Positions 51,546 to 59,748 of a stretch of 64,000 bases of DNA are shown piece by piece. The position numbers were made by a program, and so were the translations under genes. The DNA comes from Caldifarciminota bacterium (lineage in GTDB: Bacteria > Hydrothermota > Tepidihabitantia > SM23-42): assembly GCA_027026255.1 (NCBI GenBank), contig JALVOT010000015.1, positions 1 through 64,000 on the forward strand, given 5' to 3'. Every line of letters starts with the position of its first letter. Within the stretch, counting starts at the first letter, position 1. Under the pieces are notes generated by a model. That model made no database searches. It had not been told where the DNA came from and saw nothing but the letters and a program-made list of their open reading frames with translations.

Positions 51546-53494
51546 GATACCTCCTCACCCAGAGCCGCACTGAGCATTGCGTGAAGTTGTGGCGTCATAA
51601 ACCAGCGCTGTTGTTGTGCTCCGGATGGACAGGCAGCAACGCAGGCACCACAACCCTGGCACACGACCTCATTTACCCTGGAAACCCGTTTTCCCTGTTT
51701 TAATTCAATGGTAATCGCATCATAGGGGCAGACCCCGGCACAGATACCACAGCCACTGCAAAGTTCTTCATCAACAAATGCGGTAATCGGGTCAACCTCA
51801 AATTCACCTTTATTCATCAATCGAATGGCACGGGCAGCAGCAGCACTTGCCTGGGCAACAGTGTCCGGAATATCTTTGGGACCCTGGGCGCAGCCACAGA
51901 TGAAGACTCCATCGGCAAGTGTATCAACCGGTCGGAACTTTGGATGTGCTTCCTGGAGCCATCCTCCAGGACTCTTAATTAGTCTCAGGGTATCAGCGAT
52001 CTTTAGTGTTCCTGGACTTGGTCTTAAACCGACCGAGAGGACAACCAGATCAAATTCCGATTCAATAATATCCCTGGTTAAGGTATCTTCAACCTTTAAT
52101 GTTACCTTATTTGTGCGTTTGTCCTCGTGGAGTTCAGCAACCCGTCCTCGAATAAATTTAACCCCGGTGCGTTGTGCCCTTTTATAATATTCTTCAAATC
52201 CTTTTCCATAGGCACGCAAGTCAATATAGAAGACATAGACATCCCTTTTCGGGTCGGCTCGTTTTAAGAGCTGAGATAGTTTTGTCGCATACATACAGCA
52301 GATTCGGGAACAGTATTCATTGCCTACCAGTTCATCCCGGGAACCAACACACTGAATAAATGCAATGCGTTTACCAATCGGTCTTAATGATGTTCCTTCA
52401 GCTTCAAGTGAAATAAGTCGTTCCAAATCCAGGGCAGTGATAATATTCTTGCTCCGGGCAAATTCGTAGACCTTCTTTTTTCTGGGGTCAAAGATTTCAT
52501 ATCCGGTAGCGACGATAATCGTATCTACCGTGAAGTTAAGACGTTCAGGTTTCTGATCATAATTTATTGCTCCGGGGTCACAGACATCATAACATTTACT
52601 GCAGGCAAGGGGGAATAGTCCAAGACAGGTTTTATCATCAAGCACATAGGAATGAGGGACTGCAATCGGGTTGGGAAGATATATCGCCTTTCGAGAACTC
52701 AGGCCTTCATCGTGTTCATTCGGCACCACCACTGGACAAACCTCAGCACACTTATCGCAGGCAGTGCATTTACTGGTATCTACATATCGTGGTTTTTTTA
52801 CAGCCACAACATCATAATTCCCCAGGAATCCGCTGATACTTTCGATTTCAGTATTGGTGAGAAGTTCGATATTTGGATTAGCCGGGACATCAGCCATTTT
52901 TGGCGAGAGGATACAGGCTGCACAGTCTTCAGTGGGAAAGGTCCTTGACAATTTTACCATCTTACCGCCGATAGATGGTTCTTTTTCAACCAGGTAGACC
53001 TTAAAACCTGCATCTCCGAGGTCTAAAGCAGCCTGAATACCAGCGATGCCTGCTCCAATAACCAAAACCCTTTTTCCGATTGGTGAGGTCTTTTTCTCTA
53101 AGGGTTCATCCAATCTTGCCTTGGCAATTGCCATTCGGACAATATCTTTTGCTTTTTTTGTGGCATATTCTGGTTCATAGTAATGGGGCCAGGAGCATTG
53201 TTCTCGAATATTTGCCATCTCCATTACATAAGGAGATAAGCCGGCTTTTTCAACCGTACCCATAAAGGTTCTTCCATGGAATTGTGGAGAGCAGGCAGCG
53301 ATTACCACCTTGTCAAGGTTATGTTCTTTTATGTCGTCCACGAGCATCTTCCGGGCAACATCAGAGCACATATGGGCATGCTCTTTAACCAGAACAACAT
53401 CACCCTGCTGCTCGGCAAATTTCATCACCCTTTTGATGTCTACGACCTCAGAAATGTTTCCACCGCAATGGCAGACATAAACCCCAATTTTCAT
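51542..53494 (-). CDS. hdrA: Heterodisulfide reductase subunit A (flavin, bifurcation module)
   Basis: HdrA is the FAD protein that splits electron pairs in Hdr complexes. The 650-residue product has the N-terminal VCHCGGNISEVVD domain and an FAD-binding thioredoxin-reductase-like core (VLVIGAGIAGIQAALDLGDAG). An inserted cluster region follows (TFPTEDCAACILSPKM, CTACDKCAEVCP), with the second flavin region (GLRPSPGTL, FICGCAQGPKDI) and two C-terminal [4Fe-4S] motifs (CSGCGICAGVCP, CQGCGACVAACP). It has a separate promoter just upstream, 136 nt from the ferredoxin gene. All Cys are encoded as Cys. Confidence 0.95.
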   Translation of the reverse strand: MKIGVYVCHCGGNISEVVDIKRVMKFAEQQGDVVLVKEHAHMCSDVARKMLVDDIKEHNLDKVVIAACSPQFHGRTFMGTVEKAGLSPYVMEMANIREQCSWPHYYEPEYATKKAKDIVRMAIAKARLDEPLEKKTSPIGKRVLVIGAGIAGIQAALDLGDAGFKVYLVEKEPSIGGKMVKLSRTFPTEDCAACILSPKMADVPANPNIELLTNTEIESISGFLGNYDVVAVKKPRYVDTSKCTACDKCAEVCPVVVPNEHDEGLSSRKAIYLPNPIAVPHSYVLDDKTCLGLFPLACSKCYDVCDPGAINYDQKPERLNFTVDTIIVATGYEIFDPRKKKVYEFARSKNIITALDLERLISLEAEGTSLRPIGKRIAFIQCVGSRDELVGNEYCSRICCMYATKLSQLLKRADPKRDVYVFYIDLRAYGKGFEEYYKRAQRTGVKFIRGRVAELHEDKRTNKVTLKVEDTLTRDIIESEFDLVVLSVGLRPSPGTLKIADTLRLIKSPGGWLQEAHPKFRPVDTLADGVFICGCAQGPKDIPDTVAQASAAAARAIRLMNKGEFEVDPITAFVDEELCSGCGICAGVCPYDAITIELKQGKRVSRVNEVVCQGCGACVAACPSGAQQQRWFMTPQLHAMLSAALGEEVS

Positions 53495-53598
53495 AATCTT
53501 CTCCTATTGACTAAAATATCAAAAAAAATTGCCTTCTGACCATCACTTTTCCGCCGGGCAGTAGTTTTTCCTGTTTTCAGATTATAATTTAGGTTTTT
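53495..53598 (-). other. hdrA mRNA leader
   Basis: About 95 nt lie between the hdrA -10 box and the ATG. They contain a GC-rich patch (GCCCGGCGG), a short TGCC...GGCA pairing and a run of eight T on the minus strand, then GGAG before the ATG. The T-run after a possible stem could be an attenuator, but the stem is weak and I recognise no riboswitch class. Confidence 0.25.
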
Positions 53599-53626
53599 AT
53601 TATATTCGAAATGTTGCAATTGTCAA
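53599..53626 (-). promoter_or_regulatory. Internal promoter for hdrA and the rest of the redox operon
   Basis: On the minus strand, TTGACA (53621-53626) and TATAAT (53599-53604) are perfect, with a 16-bp spacer. It begins 4 nt past the end of the ferredoxin gene. Confidence 0.75.
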
Positions 53627-53629
53627 TAA

Positions 53630-53908
53630 TTAATGAACCGGCGTCTTTGCATCTTCTTTTTTGGTTACATAAATCGCGAATTCTGGACAGAGCATTTCAC
53701 ATAAATGACATTCTGCGCAGTTATCAGGATTTTTTATTCGGGGTGGATGATAGCCCTTGATATTAAATTCTTCTGAAAGTTCTAAAACATCACGTGGACA
53801 ATATTCTATGCAGAAACTGCATCCCTTGCATCTATCCTTGATAATATGGACCTCACCTATGACGACATTTATCTTATCAGCATCAAGTGGTTTTCTTTGA
53901 AAAATCAT
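53630..53908 (-). CDS. Ferredoxin-type delta subunit of the 2-oxoacid oxidoreductase
   Basis: The 92-residue protein has two [4Fe-4S] motifs, CKGCSFCIEYCP and CAECHLCEMLCP, in the layout of KorD/VorD delta subunits (with the RDVLELSEEFN linker and a GYHPPRI stretch). It opens the redox operon, far from the other OFOR subunits at the 3' end, with its own promoter and AAGGAGCG before the ATG. It probably carries electrons from the OFOR beta cluster to HdrA. Confidence 0.9.
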   Translation of the reverse strand: MIFQRKPLDADKINVVIGEVHIIKDRCKGCSFCIEYCPRDVLELSEEFNIKGYHPPRIKNPDNCAECHLCEMLCPEFAIYVTKKEDAKTPVH

Positions 53909-53930
53909 AATCGCTCCTTATTACGATATA

Positions 53931-53958
53931 ATTATATAAATTTTGAACGGAAAGTCAA
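53931..53958 (-). promoter_or_regulatory. Promoter of the ferredoxin gene and redox operon
   Basis: On the minus strand, TTGACT (53953-53958) and TATAAT (53931-53936) are separated by 16 bp. A leader of about 20 nt with AAGGAG follows. Confidence 0.75.
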
Positions 53959-53993
53959 TAGAAAATTGCAAAAAAGCAATAGGGTTGACAATT

Positions 53994-54160
53994 TACATTT
54001 TAAAAAACAGGAATAAAAAGTTGTGCTTTTTCTCAGTGATGTTGATTTTATTACTTTTGGATTTAGGGATTTTTTAGGATTTAAAAAATATGATGCGGCA
54101 GTTACTGTAATCTATTTTAAATTAAGCCCTCAGTTGAATCAAAAGAAGGGGAACGAATAA
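53994..54160 (+). other. Intergenic stretch, unassigned
   Basis: A partly open frame reads FGFRDFLGFKKYDAAVTVIYF and stops. It may belong to the same decayed locus as the next two features, but no family is recognised. Confidence 0.2.
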
Positions 54161-54164
54161 ATCA

Positions 54165-54360
54165 AGAACTTTTTTTAATATTCCATACCTTGCCTAAATC
54201 AGTGGTGCAGAATATATCGCCCGCTGGTCTGTGCTTAATAGCCGGCGTTTTGTTCTATCCTTTGAAACATAATACATTTAGTGTGATTGAGGTGATATCT
54301 CCCTGTTTGATGTATCTTAAGAAGTACCAGCATATTGAAACATCGATTGAAAGGATGTAT
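54165..54360 (+). pseudogene. Decayed OFOR beta subunit fragment
   Basis: In shifting frames the + strand reads NIPYLA, a stop, then GAEYIARWSVLNSRRFVLSFE, a stop, and FSVIEVISPCLMYLKK with a final helix. These match in order the C-terminal third of the intact beta subunit at 45301-46155 (NIPYIADSAGAVYVARWTALH, GFSLIEVISPC). It is a third, dead beta-type copy just outside the redox operon and on the opposite strand. Confidence 0.75.
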
Positions 54361-54386
54361 CTTTATAAAAGATGCTGCTGTTGATA

Positions 54387-54711
54387 ATGAAGCTTGGTGA
54401 GCCGGATAAGAGTGGTCGTCCCAGGCCGATAAAGATTCCGGGTAGCGAATTTATTATGGAACTTGATACGGTTGTTGAGGTATTGGGAATAAGACCAAAC
54501 CGACTTTTCCTTGATAAGGTGCCGGGTTTTGAAAGAACCAGATGGGAGACATTAGAGGTTGATGAAAAACTTGAGACCAGTATTAAGGGTGTCTTTGCAG
54601 GGGGGGGATGCAATAAGGGGAAATGCTACAGTAATTCTTGCCCTTGGTGATGGAAGGAAGGCAGCAGAATCAATTCATAAATATATTACTTCAAAGCTTG
54701 ACTTCACATAA
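54387..54711 (+). pseudogene. C-terminal fragment of a GltD/NfnB-like NADPH oxidoreductase
   Basis: The fragment reads MKLGEPDKSGRPRPIKIPG, VVEVLGIRPN, and TSIKGVFAGG. After a run of eight G (54600-54607) it continues in another frame as DAIRGNATVILALGDG and RKAAESIHKYI to TAA 54709-54711. This is the end of a glutamate-synthase small-subunit-like flavoprotein. One extra G breaks the frame and the first ~350 residues are missing. The tamB promoter -35 box lies in its last codons. Confidence 0.8.
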
Positions 54712-54726
54712 AAAAAATACTATAAT
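54698..54726 (+). promoter_or_regulatory. Promoter of tamB-tamA (leaderless)
   Basis: TTGACT (54698-54703) and TATAAT (54721-54726) have a 17-bp spacer. The tamB ATG at 54733 is 6 nt past the -10 box. The -35 box overlaps the end of the GltD-like pseudogene. Confidence 0.65.
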
Positions 54727-54732
54727 CAATTA

Positions 54733-57700
54733 ATGCCAAAATGGTTGATAATTATTTTGATTGTCGTTTCACTTGGGATTATTATCTTTGTCAGTGCGGG
54801 TTTACCATTAACCCTCAAGTTTGTTAAAGCAAAGATTGAATCAGGGCTTACCAGGACGATTGGCAGACCTGTAGATATTCATAAATTAAGGGGGAATCTT
54901 TTCTATTCGGTGAGGATTGAAGGGTTTAAAATCAAAGACCTGGGCAGAATAGAAAGGATTGAATGTTCGTATAATTTATTTAAACTTATAAATAAAGAGA
55001 TTCATATTAATAGACTTTTTGTTTCCGGTATTGATATCGATATCAATCAGGTGATTGATTTAAAAGAGAGATTGGCCAGCAGGAAAGAGACCGAACCGCA
55101 GGCTGAAGTATTTACGCTTTATATCGGTAATTTAGAAATTTCAGATACTGAGTTTTTCGGTATTTTTAATGACAAGAAGTTTTCTGCTAATGTTGTTACT
55201 GAGGCAAAGGTTGCTGAGGATTTTCTGATTCTGAGAAGGCTTTTAATAAAATCCCACCACTCAAAGATTTTAATCGACGGTAAGATCTCGCTTAAACAGG
55301 GTGAGATTAATCTGAATTATAGTCTAAATATCCTGCTTGATGATTTTGTCCCGGGTGGATTGAGCGGCAGGGTTGATGCCTGTGGCCGGGTTATGGGTGA
55401 TGCACAGCATCCGAGGGTCTTTAATGAATCCAGATTTATAATTGGAAATAAGAATGCAAGATATCAGGGCCGACTTGGTCTGGAATGGGCGATGCCCTTA
55501 TTAGATAGTCTGAGCCTGAATTTAGATATTAATGGTTCTAATATTTTGTCTGAAGCAAAGGATGTAGCATTCCTGAACTGGGATCTGAGTTTAAAAATCT
55601 TAAATCAAGAAATTTCCGCGCGGTTCAATTCCAATTACGGCAGGGTTGATGTCGATGGTGCTTTAAAAGGTGTGATAAAGGAACCGGAATTTTGCGGAAA
55701 ACTGAAGGGCGGATTCTTTTATAAAGGGCTGAATCCAAAATTTTATGGTCAATTAGATTATAAGGATAACAGGATTACTGTTTCCGATTTCCGTTTGCAG
55801 GATAAGGGTATTGATATTATATTCGACTGTTTGGTGGATACCAAAATGGATAATCAGTTAAGGGCAGACCTTCTTATTGCGTGCTCCGACTTAAAGATTT
55901 TTGCGCCATTGATTAAGAACGCACCGAATATCGAAGGCGGTTTTGATATTAATGCCCGTATCAGGGGAACGATGGAAAGACCCGATGCCCGTGCCCGATT
56001 TATTGGCCGCAATCTTAAGATTGAAAACGAAGAGATTAAAAATATCGGGGCGGTTTTTTTGTATAAAGATCGGGCAATAGTAGTAAAGAACGGTCTAATC
56101 AATTCTTCACGCGGTCCGATTGTCTTTTATGCAGGATATGATATCGATAATCAGGTCATAAAAGGTTACCTGCGCAGTCCAGGAGTTTCTTTAGGACCTT
56201 TCGAGGTTTTTGGCACCGATACCATCCCGGTTCAAGGCAGGTTCGGCTTTGATATAGATTTTTGGGGTAAGCTATTCAACCCTGAAGTTAGCGGCAAGTT
56301 TCTCTTCTCGGAATTTCAGTATGATACACTAAGGTTTGACCCGTACAATTTGAGATTTAATCTCAAGGATAGCACACTAAAATTTTTCTTCAATAATAAT
56401 ATAAAAAGTTTTCTTGTTGATGGTGTTTTTGATATAAGAGAATCTTATCCCTTCAAGATTAAGTTAAGTTTAAATCATTTTGACCTTACTCCATATATTA
56501 TTGATGCGGATACCGCCTATCTATGCGGCGATATTGATATTAAGGGTGATGTTGATCATCCTGAAGATATTACCGGGGTTGTGCAGATTGATACAGTGAA
56601 TTTTCTTATGGCAAAGACCAAGGTGAAATCACTTGGTGCGATTCTTATCGGTCTGAGAAATCAGCGAGTCGATTTTGACAATTTCCATCTTCTGGTTCAG
56701 GACCAGCCCATAAAGATTAAAGGCACAATTCCAATGCTGTCTGATGCAGAGGATATGAATCTCAGCCTTTCATCTGAAGAGATAGAACTTTCTGACCTTG
56801 TTGAGTTTTTCCCTCAAAAACCAAAGGTTCAGGGAAGGCTCAAGTTTGGCGTTAATATTACCGGAAGTATCAATATGCCCGAAATAGATGGGTCTTTGAA
56901 TTTTGCGAATATCAGATATCAGGAACCAGGTATTCGGGTCGATTCGGTTGATGGCAAAATCTCATTTCAAAATCAGAGGATATCGATTGATTATATAAAG
57001 GGTAATATAAATAATGGTAATTTTCATATCGGTGGTTTTGTTGATATAAAGGGCAGGGCGGTTGATACAATGTCGGTTGGTATTGAGTTCAACAAGATTG
57101 ATTTTGATGTCAGGGATTTCGGTTCTGTTCTCTTTACTGCCCGGGTTAATTCTTTTGCCCATAATGATACATTCTATATTGACGGCAATGTTGTGGTGGA
57201 CCGGGCACTCTATTGTGAACCATTTAATCTACAGAAGATTGTAAATCTTTTGACCTCGGTAAACCGTCCACCTTCTAAAGAATTGAAAGTTTTAAAGAGG
57301 ATATATTGTAATATCGGAGTTTCATCCCGGGATGGAGTTAAGATTTCCAATAATATCGCCAATGTAGATATGGGATTGAACCTCCAGATTAAGGGCTATG
57401 CCTCACGATTGAATGTTTCCGGAGTTATCAATACCAGGGAAAGTGGATATATCAGGTATCTGGGCCGGGAATTTGAAATCATTGATGCGGTTATCAGGTT
57501 TGACAATCCCTATGAGATAGACCCGGAAATCAGTCTTGATGCATCCCATATTATTACTTATCAGGATATCGATTATGAAATATTTATGCATCTTAAAGGC
57601 ACAACCAAAAAATGGCATCTCCGGCTCGATTCCCGACCCCCGATTCCTGAGCCCGATATTGTCAGTCTTCTGGTTACGGGAAAGAGAAGACCGCAACTGA

Positions 57701-58044
57701 ACATCTCGTCTGCACTAAAGAATATTGAACTGGATAAGGCGGGTAAGGAATATGCAGTCGGTCTTGTCCGGGGGACGATTGAAAGGAATGTTGAAAAGAC
57801 CCTTAACTTAGAGAATTTCACAATTAAAGGGGATCTTATTGAACCCAGGATGCTCCATTTCGGTTTTGAGAGGAAGATTGGTCCACGCCTGAAATTGATA
57901 TACTGGTCAGGTATTGAGGTCTGGGAATTACAGAGTATCGGATTAAATTATGACCTTAATAAAAATATTTCTATCTTTACGCTGCACGATCAGGAATCGA
58001 TGAATTCCAGTATAGATTTTGATATCCATTTTAAATTTCGATGA
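54733..58044 (+). CDS. tamB: TamB/AsmA-like translocation and assembly protein
   Basis: The 1103-residue protein has one N-terminal membrane helix (about 5-27) and a very long periplasmic beta-rich body with AsmA/DUF490-type repeats (SGRVDACGRVMGD, GGFDINARIRGTMERP, CGDIDIKGDVDHPEDITG, GRLKFGVNITGSINMPEIDG). The C-terminal DUF490 region has GYIRYLGREFEIIDAVIRFDNP, PDIVSLLVTGK and GLNYDLNKNISIF. Such proteins bridge the periplasm as a hydrophobic groove for lipid transport and barrel assembly. It overlaps the TamA-like gene as ATGA. Confidence 0.9.
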   Translation: MPKWLIIILIVVSLGIIIFVSAGLPLTLKFVKAKIESGLTRTIGRPVDIHKLRGNLFYSVRIEGFKIKDLGRIERIECSYNLFKLINKEIHINRLFVSGIDIDINQVIDLKERLASRKETEPQAEVFTLYIGNLEISDTEFFGIFNDKKFSANVVTEAKVAEDFLILRRLLIKSHHSKILIDGKISLKQGEINLNYSLNILLDDFVPGGLSGRVDACGRVMGDAQHPRVFNESRFIIGNKNARYQGRLGLEWAMPLLDSLSLNLDINGSNILSEAKDVAFLNWDLSLKILNQEISARFNSNYGRVDVDGALKGVIKEPEFCGKLKGGFFYKGLNPKFYGQLDYKDNRITVSDFRLQDKGIDIIFDCLVDTKMDNQLRADLLIACSDLKIFAPLIKNAPNIEGGFDINARIRGTMERPDARARFIGRNLKIENEEIKNIGAVFLYKDRAIVVKNGLINSSRGPIVFYAGYDIDNQVIKGYLRSPGVSLGPFEVFGTDTIPVQGRFGFDIDFWGKLFNPEVSGKFLFSEFQYDTLRFDPYNLRFNLKDSTLKFFFNNNIKSFLVDGVFDIRESYPFKIKLSLNHFDLTPYIIDADTAYLCGDIDIKGDVDHPEDITGVVQIDTVNFLMAKTKVKSLGAILIGLRNQRVDFDNFHLLVQDQPIKIKGTIPMLSDAEDMNLSLSSEEIELSDLVEFFPQKPKVQGRLKFGVNITGSINMPEIDGSLNFANIRYQEPGIRVDSVDGKISFQNQRISIDYIKGNINNGNFHIGGFVDIKGRAVDTMSVGIEFNKIDFDVRDFGSVLFTARVNSFAHNDTFYIDGNVVVDRALYCEPFNLQKIVNLLTSVNRPPSKELKVLKRIYCNIGVSSRDGVKISNNIANVDMGLNLQIKGYASRLNVSGVINTRESGYIRYLGREFEIIDAVIRFDNPYEIDPEISLDASHIITYQDIDYEIFMHLKGTTKKWHLRLDSRPPIPEPDIVSLLVTGKRRPQLNISSALKNIELDKAGKEYAVGLVRGTIERNVEKTLNLENFTIKGDLIEPRMLHFGFERKIGPRLKLIYWSGIEVWELQSIGLNYDLNKNISIFTLHDQESMNSSIDFDIHFKFR

Positions 58045-59747
58045 TTATAATACTATTATTCTTGAATGGTTTAGATTTTACGGTATCAAATATCGACATC
58101 AAGGGTAATAATTATATCAGCACGAAGAAGATTCATCAGGTTATGTTGACCCGCACCCCGGCGTTTTTTCGCAAGGGTATCTTTAATAAGACAATATTTG
58201 ATGGTGACATTGAGGCGATAAAAGGGCTCTATCGGTTTAATGGTTTTCTTGAACCTGGGGTTGAATATAGACTGGACTTTGATAGCCTGAATAAGAAGGT
58301 TGATATTTTTATAAAGATTTCCGAGGGTGAGCAGACCATCGTGCAGAGCATAAATTTTGCAGGAAATAAGATTTTTTCTGATGATTATTTAAAGTCCAGA
58401 TTGACCCTTCAGCCTGAGATGCCATTTAATGAGAAACTCATTGATGCCGATATCTATATTATTATTTCAATCTATGATAAAGAGGGTTATACAGATGTAG
58501 CAGTAATCCCAGAAAAGAGGATTGATGCACATCAGGCATCCATCACATATAATATTTCTGAAGGTGTAAAACAGTATATTGAGGACATTGAGATTACCGG
58601 ACTTGAATTGACCAGGAAGGAGCTGGTGAAAAAGATATGCAGGTTAACCCCTGGTAATATATTCAGGTATACAGACCTTTTAAAGGCGGAGCAGCGACTC
58701 TATGACCTCGGGATATTCAGTTCGATCCGCACCCGGGTGCGTCCGGGTGCGGATTCTTCCAAGAAAATTCTTGAGTTTATCCTTACGGAAAAAGAACCGA
58801 TTATATTAAATCTCCGTTTGGGTTATGGAACCCGGGACTATCTAAGGGCGGGGATGGGTTTTACCCATCTTAATATGTTCGGCAGGGCATGGCAGGGAAA
58901 AGCTGATACAAAATTGAGCTTTGCAGAATTTCGGCTTGGTTCAGCAGTAACCGTGCCCAATTTTATTTTCTATGGTCTGCGCAATAAACTCGGCACATTT
59001 GTTCAGTGGAAAGAGGGTATCGGTTACTGGACAAGGTCTGTGGGTGGTTATGATGAGACCAGTGTCTCTTTTTTAAAGACCCGGGGGACAATAAGATATG
59101 ACCTGAATAATGTGCGCACCCATTTTTCCGCATCTGATAGTATAACCAATGATTGGGTTCAGGGATTGAGGCTCAATCTGGTCCAGGATAACAGGGATGA
59201 CCCGTTCAATCCTATGACCGGGACATATCTTAATATGGTTTTTGAGACGAATGGTATATTTATGCCGGGAGATGTGAATCTGGTTAAGGGGAGTTTTCGG
59301 GTCAGTAAGTTTCTGCCCTATCACCGATTTGTATCGGCATTTTCTTTTAAACTTGGTCTGGCACAGGAGATTTCACCTTCGGCTGAGGTGCCGGTATATA
59401 AGCGATTCTATTGTGGCGGAACATCGTCGGTAAGGGGTTATAGAGAAGGGGAGGTTGGTCCAAAGGACCAATCTGGTAATTTCCTTGGTGGTAAGATCCT
59501 GGCTGAGGGTTCTTTTGAATTGAGATTTCCTGTTTATAAGGTTCTGGGTGGAGTGATTTTTATTGATGCAGGAAATGTCTGGTCCGATTATAAGAATTTA
59601 GATTTTATGCTGCGCTCGGGTATGGGTGCGGGTCTAAGATTGAAAACACCGCTCGGCAGTATTCGACTTGATTATGGATTGAAGATTAGACCGCGCCGTG
59701 GTGAATCTTCAGGTGAGTGGCATTTTGCCATTGGTGAGGCTTTCTGA
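58041..59747 (+). CDS. tamA: TamA/BamA-family outer membrane protein
   Basis: The 568-residue Omp85 protein has a short hydrophobic start followed by POTRA domains (FTVSNIDIKGNNYISTKKI, VQSINFAGNKIFSDDYL, IEDIEITGLELTRKELV) and a 16-strand-type barrel beginning about residue 255 (LNLRLGYGTRDYLRAG). The Omp85 motif GTSSVRGYREGEVGP is present, and the end is FAIGEAF with a terminal Phe. Its 4-nt overlap with tamB and its size support TamA rather than BamA. The start ATG lies within the tamB stop. The next gene is convergent, with 1 nt between the stops. Confidence 0.9.
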   Translation: MIIILLFLNGLDFTVSNIDIKGNNYISTKKIHQVMLTRTPAFFRKGIFNKTIFDGDIEAIKGLYRFNGFLEPGVEYRLDFDSLNKKVDIFIKISEGEQTIVQSINFAGNKIFSDDYLKSRLTLQPEMPFNEKLIDADIYIIISIYDKEGYTDVAVIPEKRIDAHQASITYNISEGVKQYIEDIEITGLELTRKELVKKICRLTPGNIFRYTDLLKAEQRLYDLGIFSSIRTRVRPGADSSKKILEFILTEKEPIILNLRLGYGTRDYLRAGMGFTHLNMFGRAWQGKADTKLSFAEFRLGSAVTVPNFIFYGLRNKLGTFVQWKEGIGYWTRSVGGYDETSVSFLKTRGTIRYDLNNVRTHFSASDSITNDWVQGLRLNLVQDNRDDPFNPMTGTYLNMVFETNGIFMPGDVNLVKGSFRVSKFLPYHRFVSAFSFKLGLAQEISPSAEVPVYKRFYCGGTSSVRGYREGEVGPKDQSGNFLGGKILAEGSFELRFPVYKVLGGVIFIDAGNVWSDYKNLDFMLRSGMGAGLRLKTPLGSIRLDYGLKIRPRRGESSGEWHFAIGEAF

Positions 59748-59748
59748 T

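Noticed and set aside
42753-53494. A selenoprotein among the Hdr/OFOR genes
   Set aside because: Sec positions known from VhuD and HdrA are Cys here, and gene ends are normal overlapping stops or a TAG (hdrC), with no conserved continuation past a TGA.
53400-53530. Riboswitch in the hdrA leader
   Set aside because: The GC patch and T-run do not match any riboswitch consensus I know, and the possible stem is short and interrupted.
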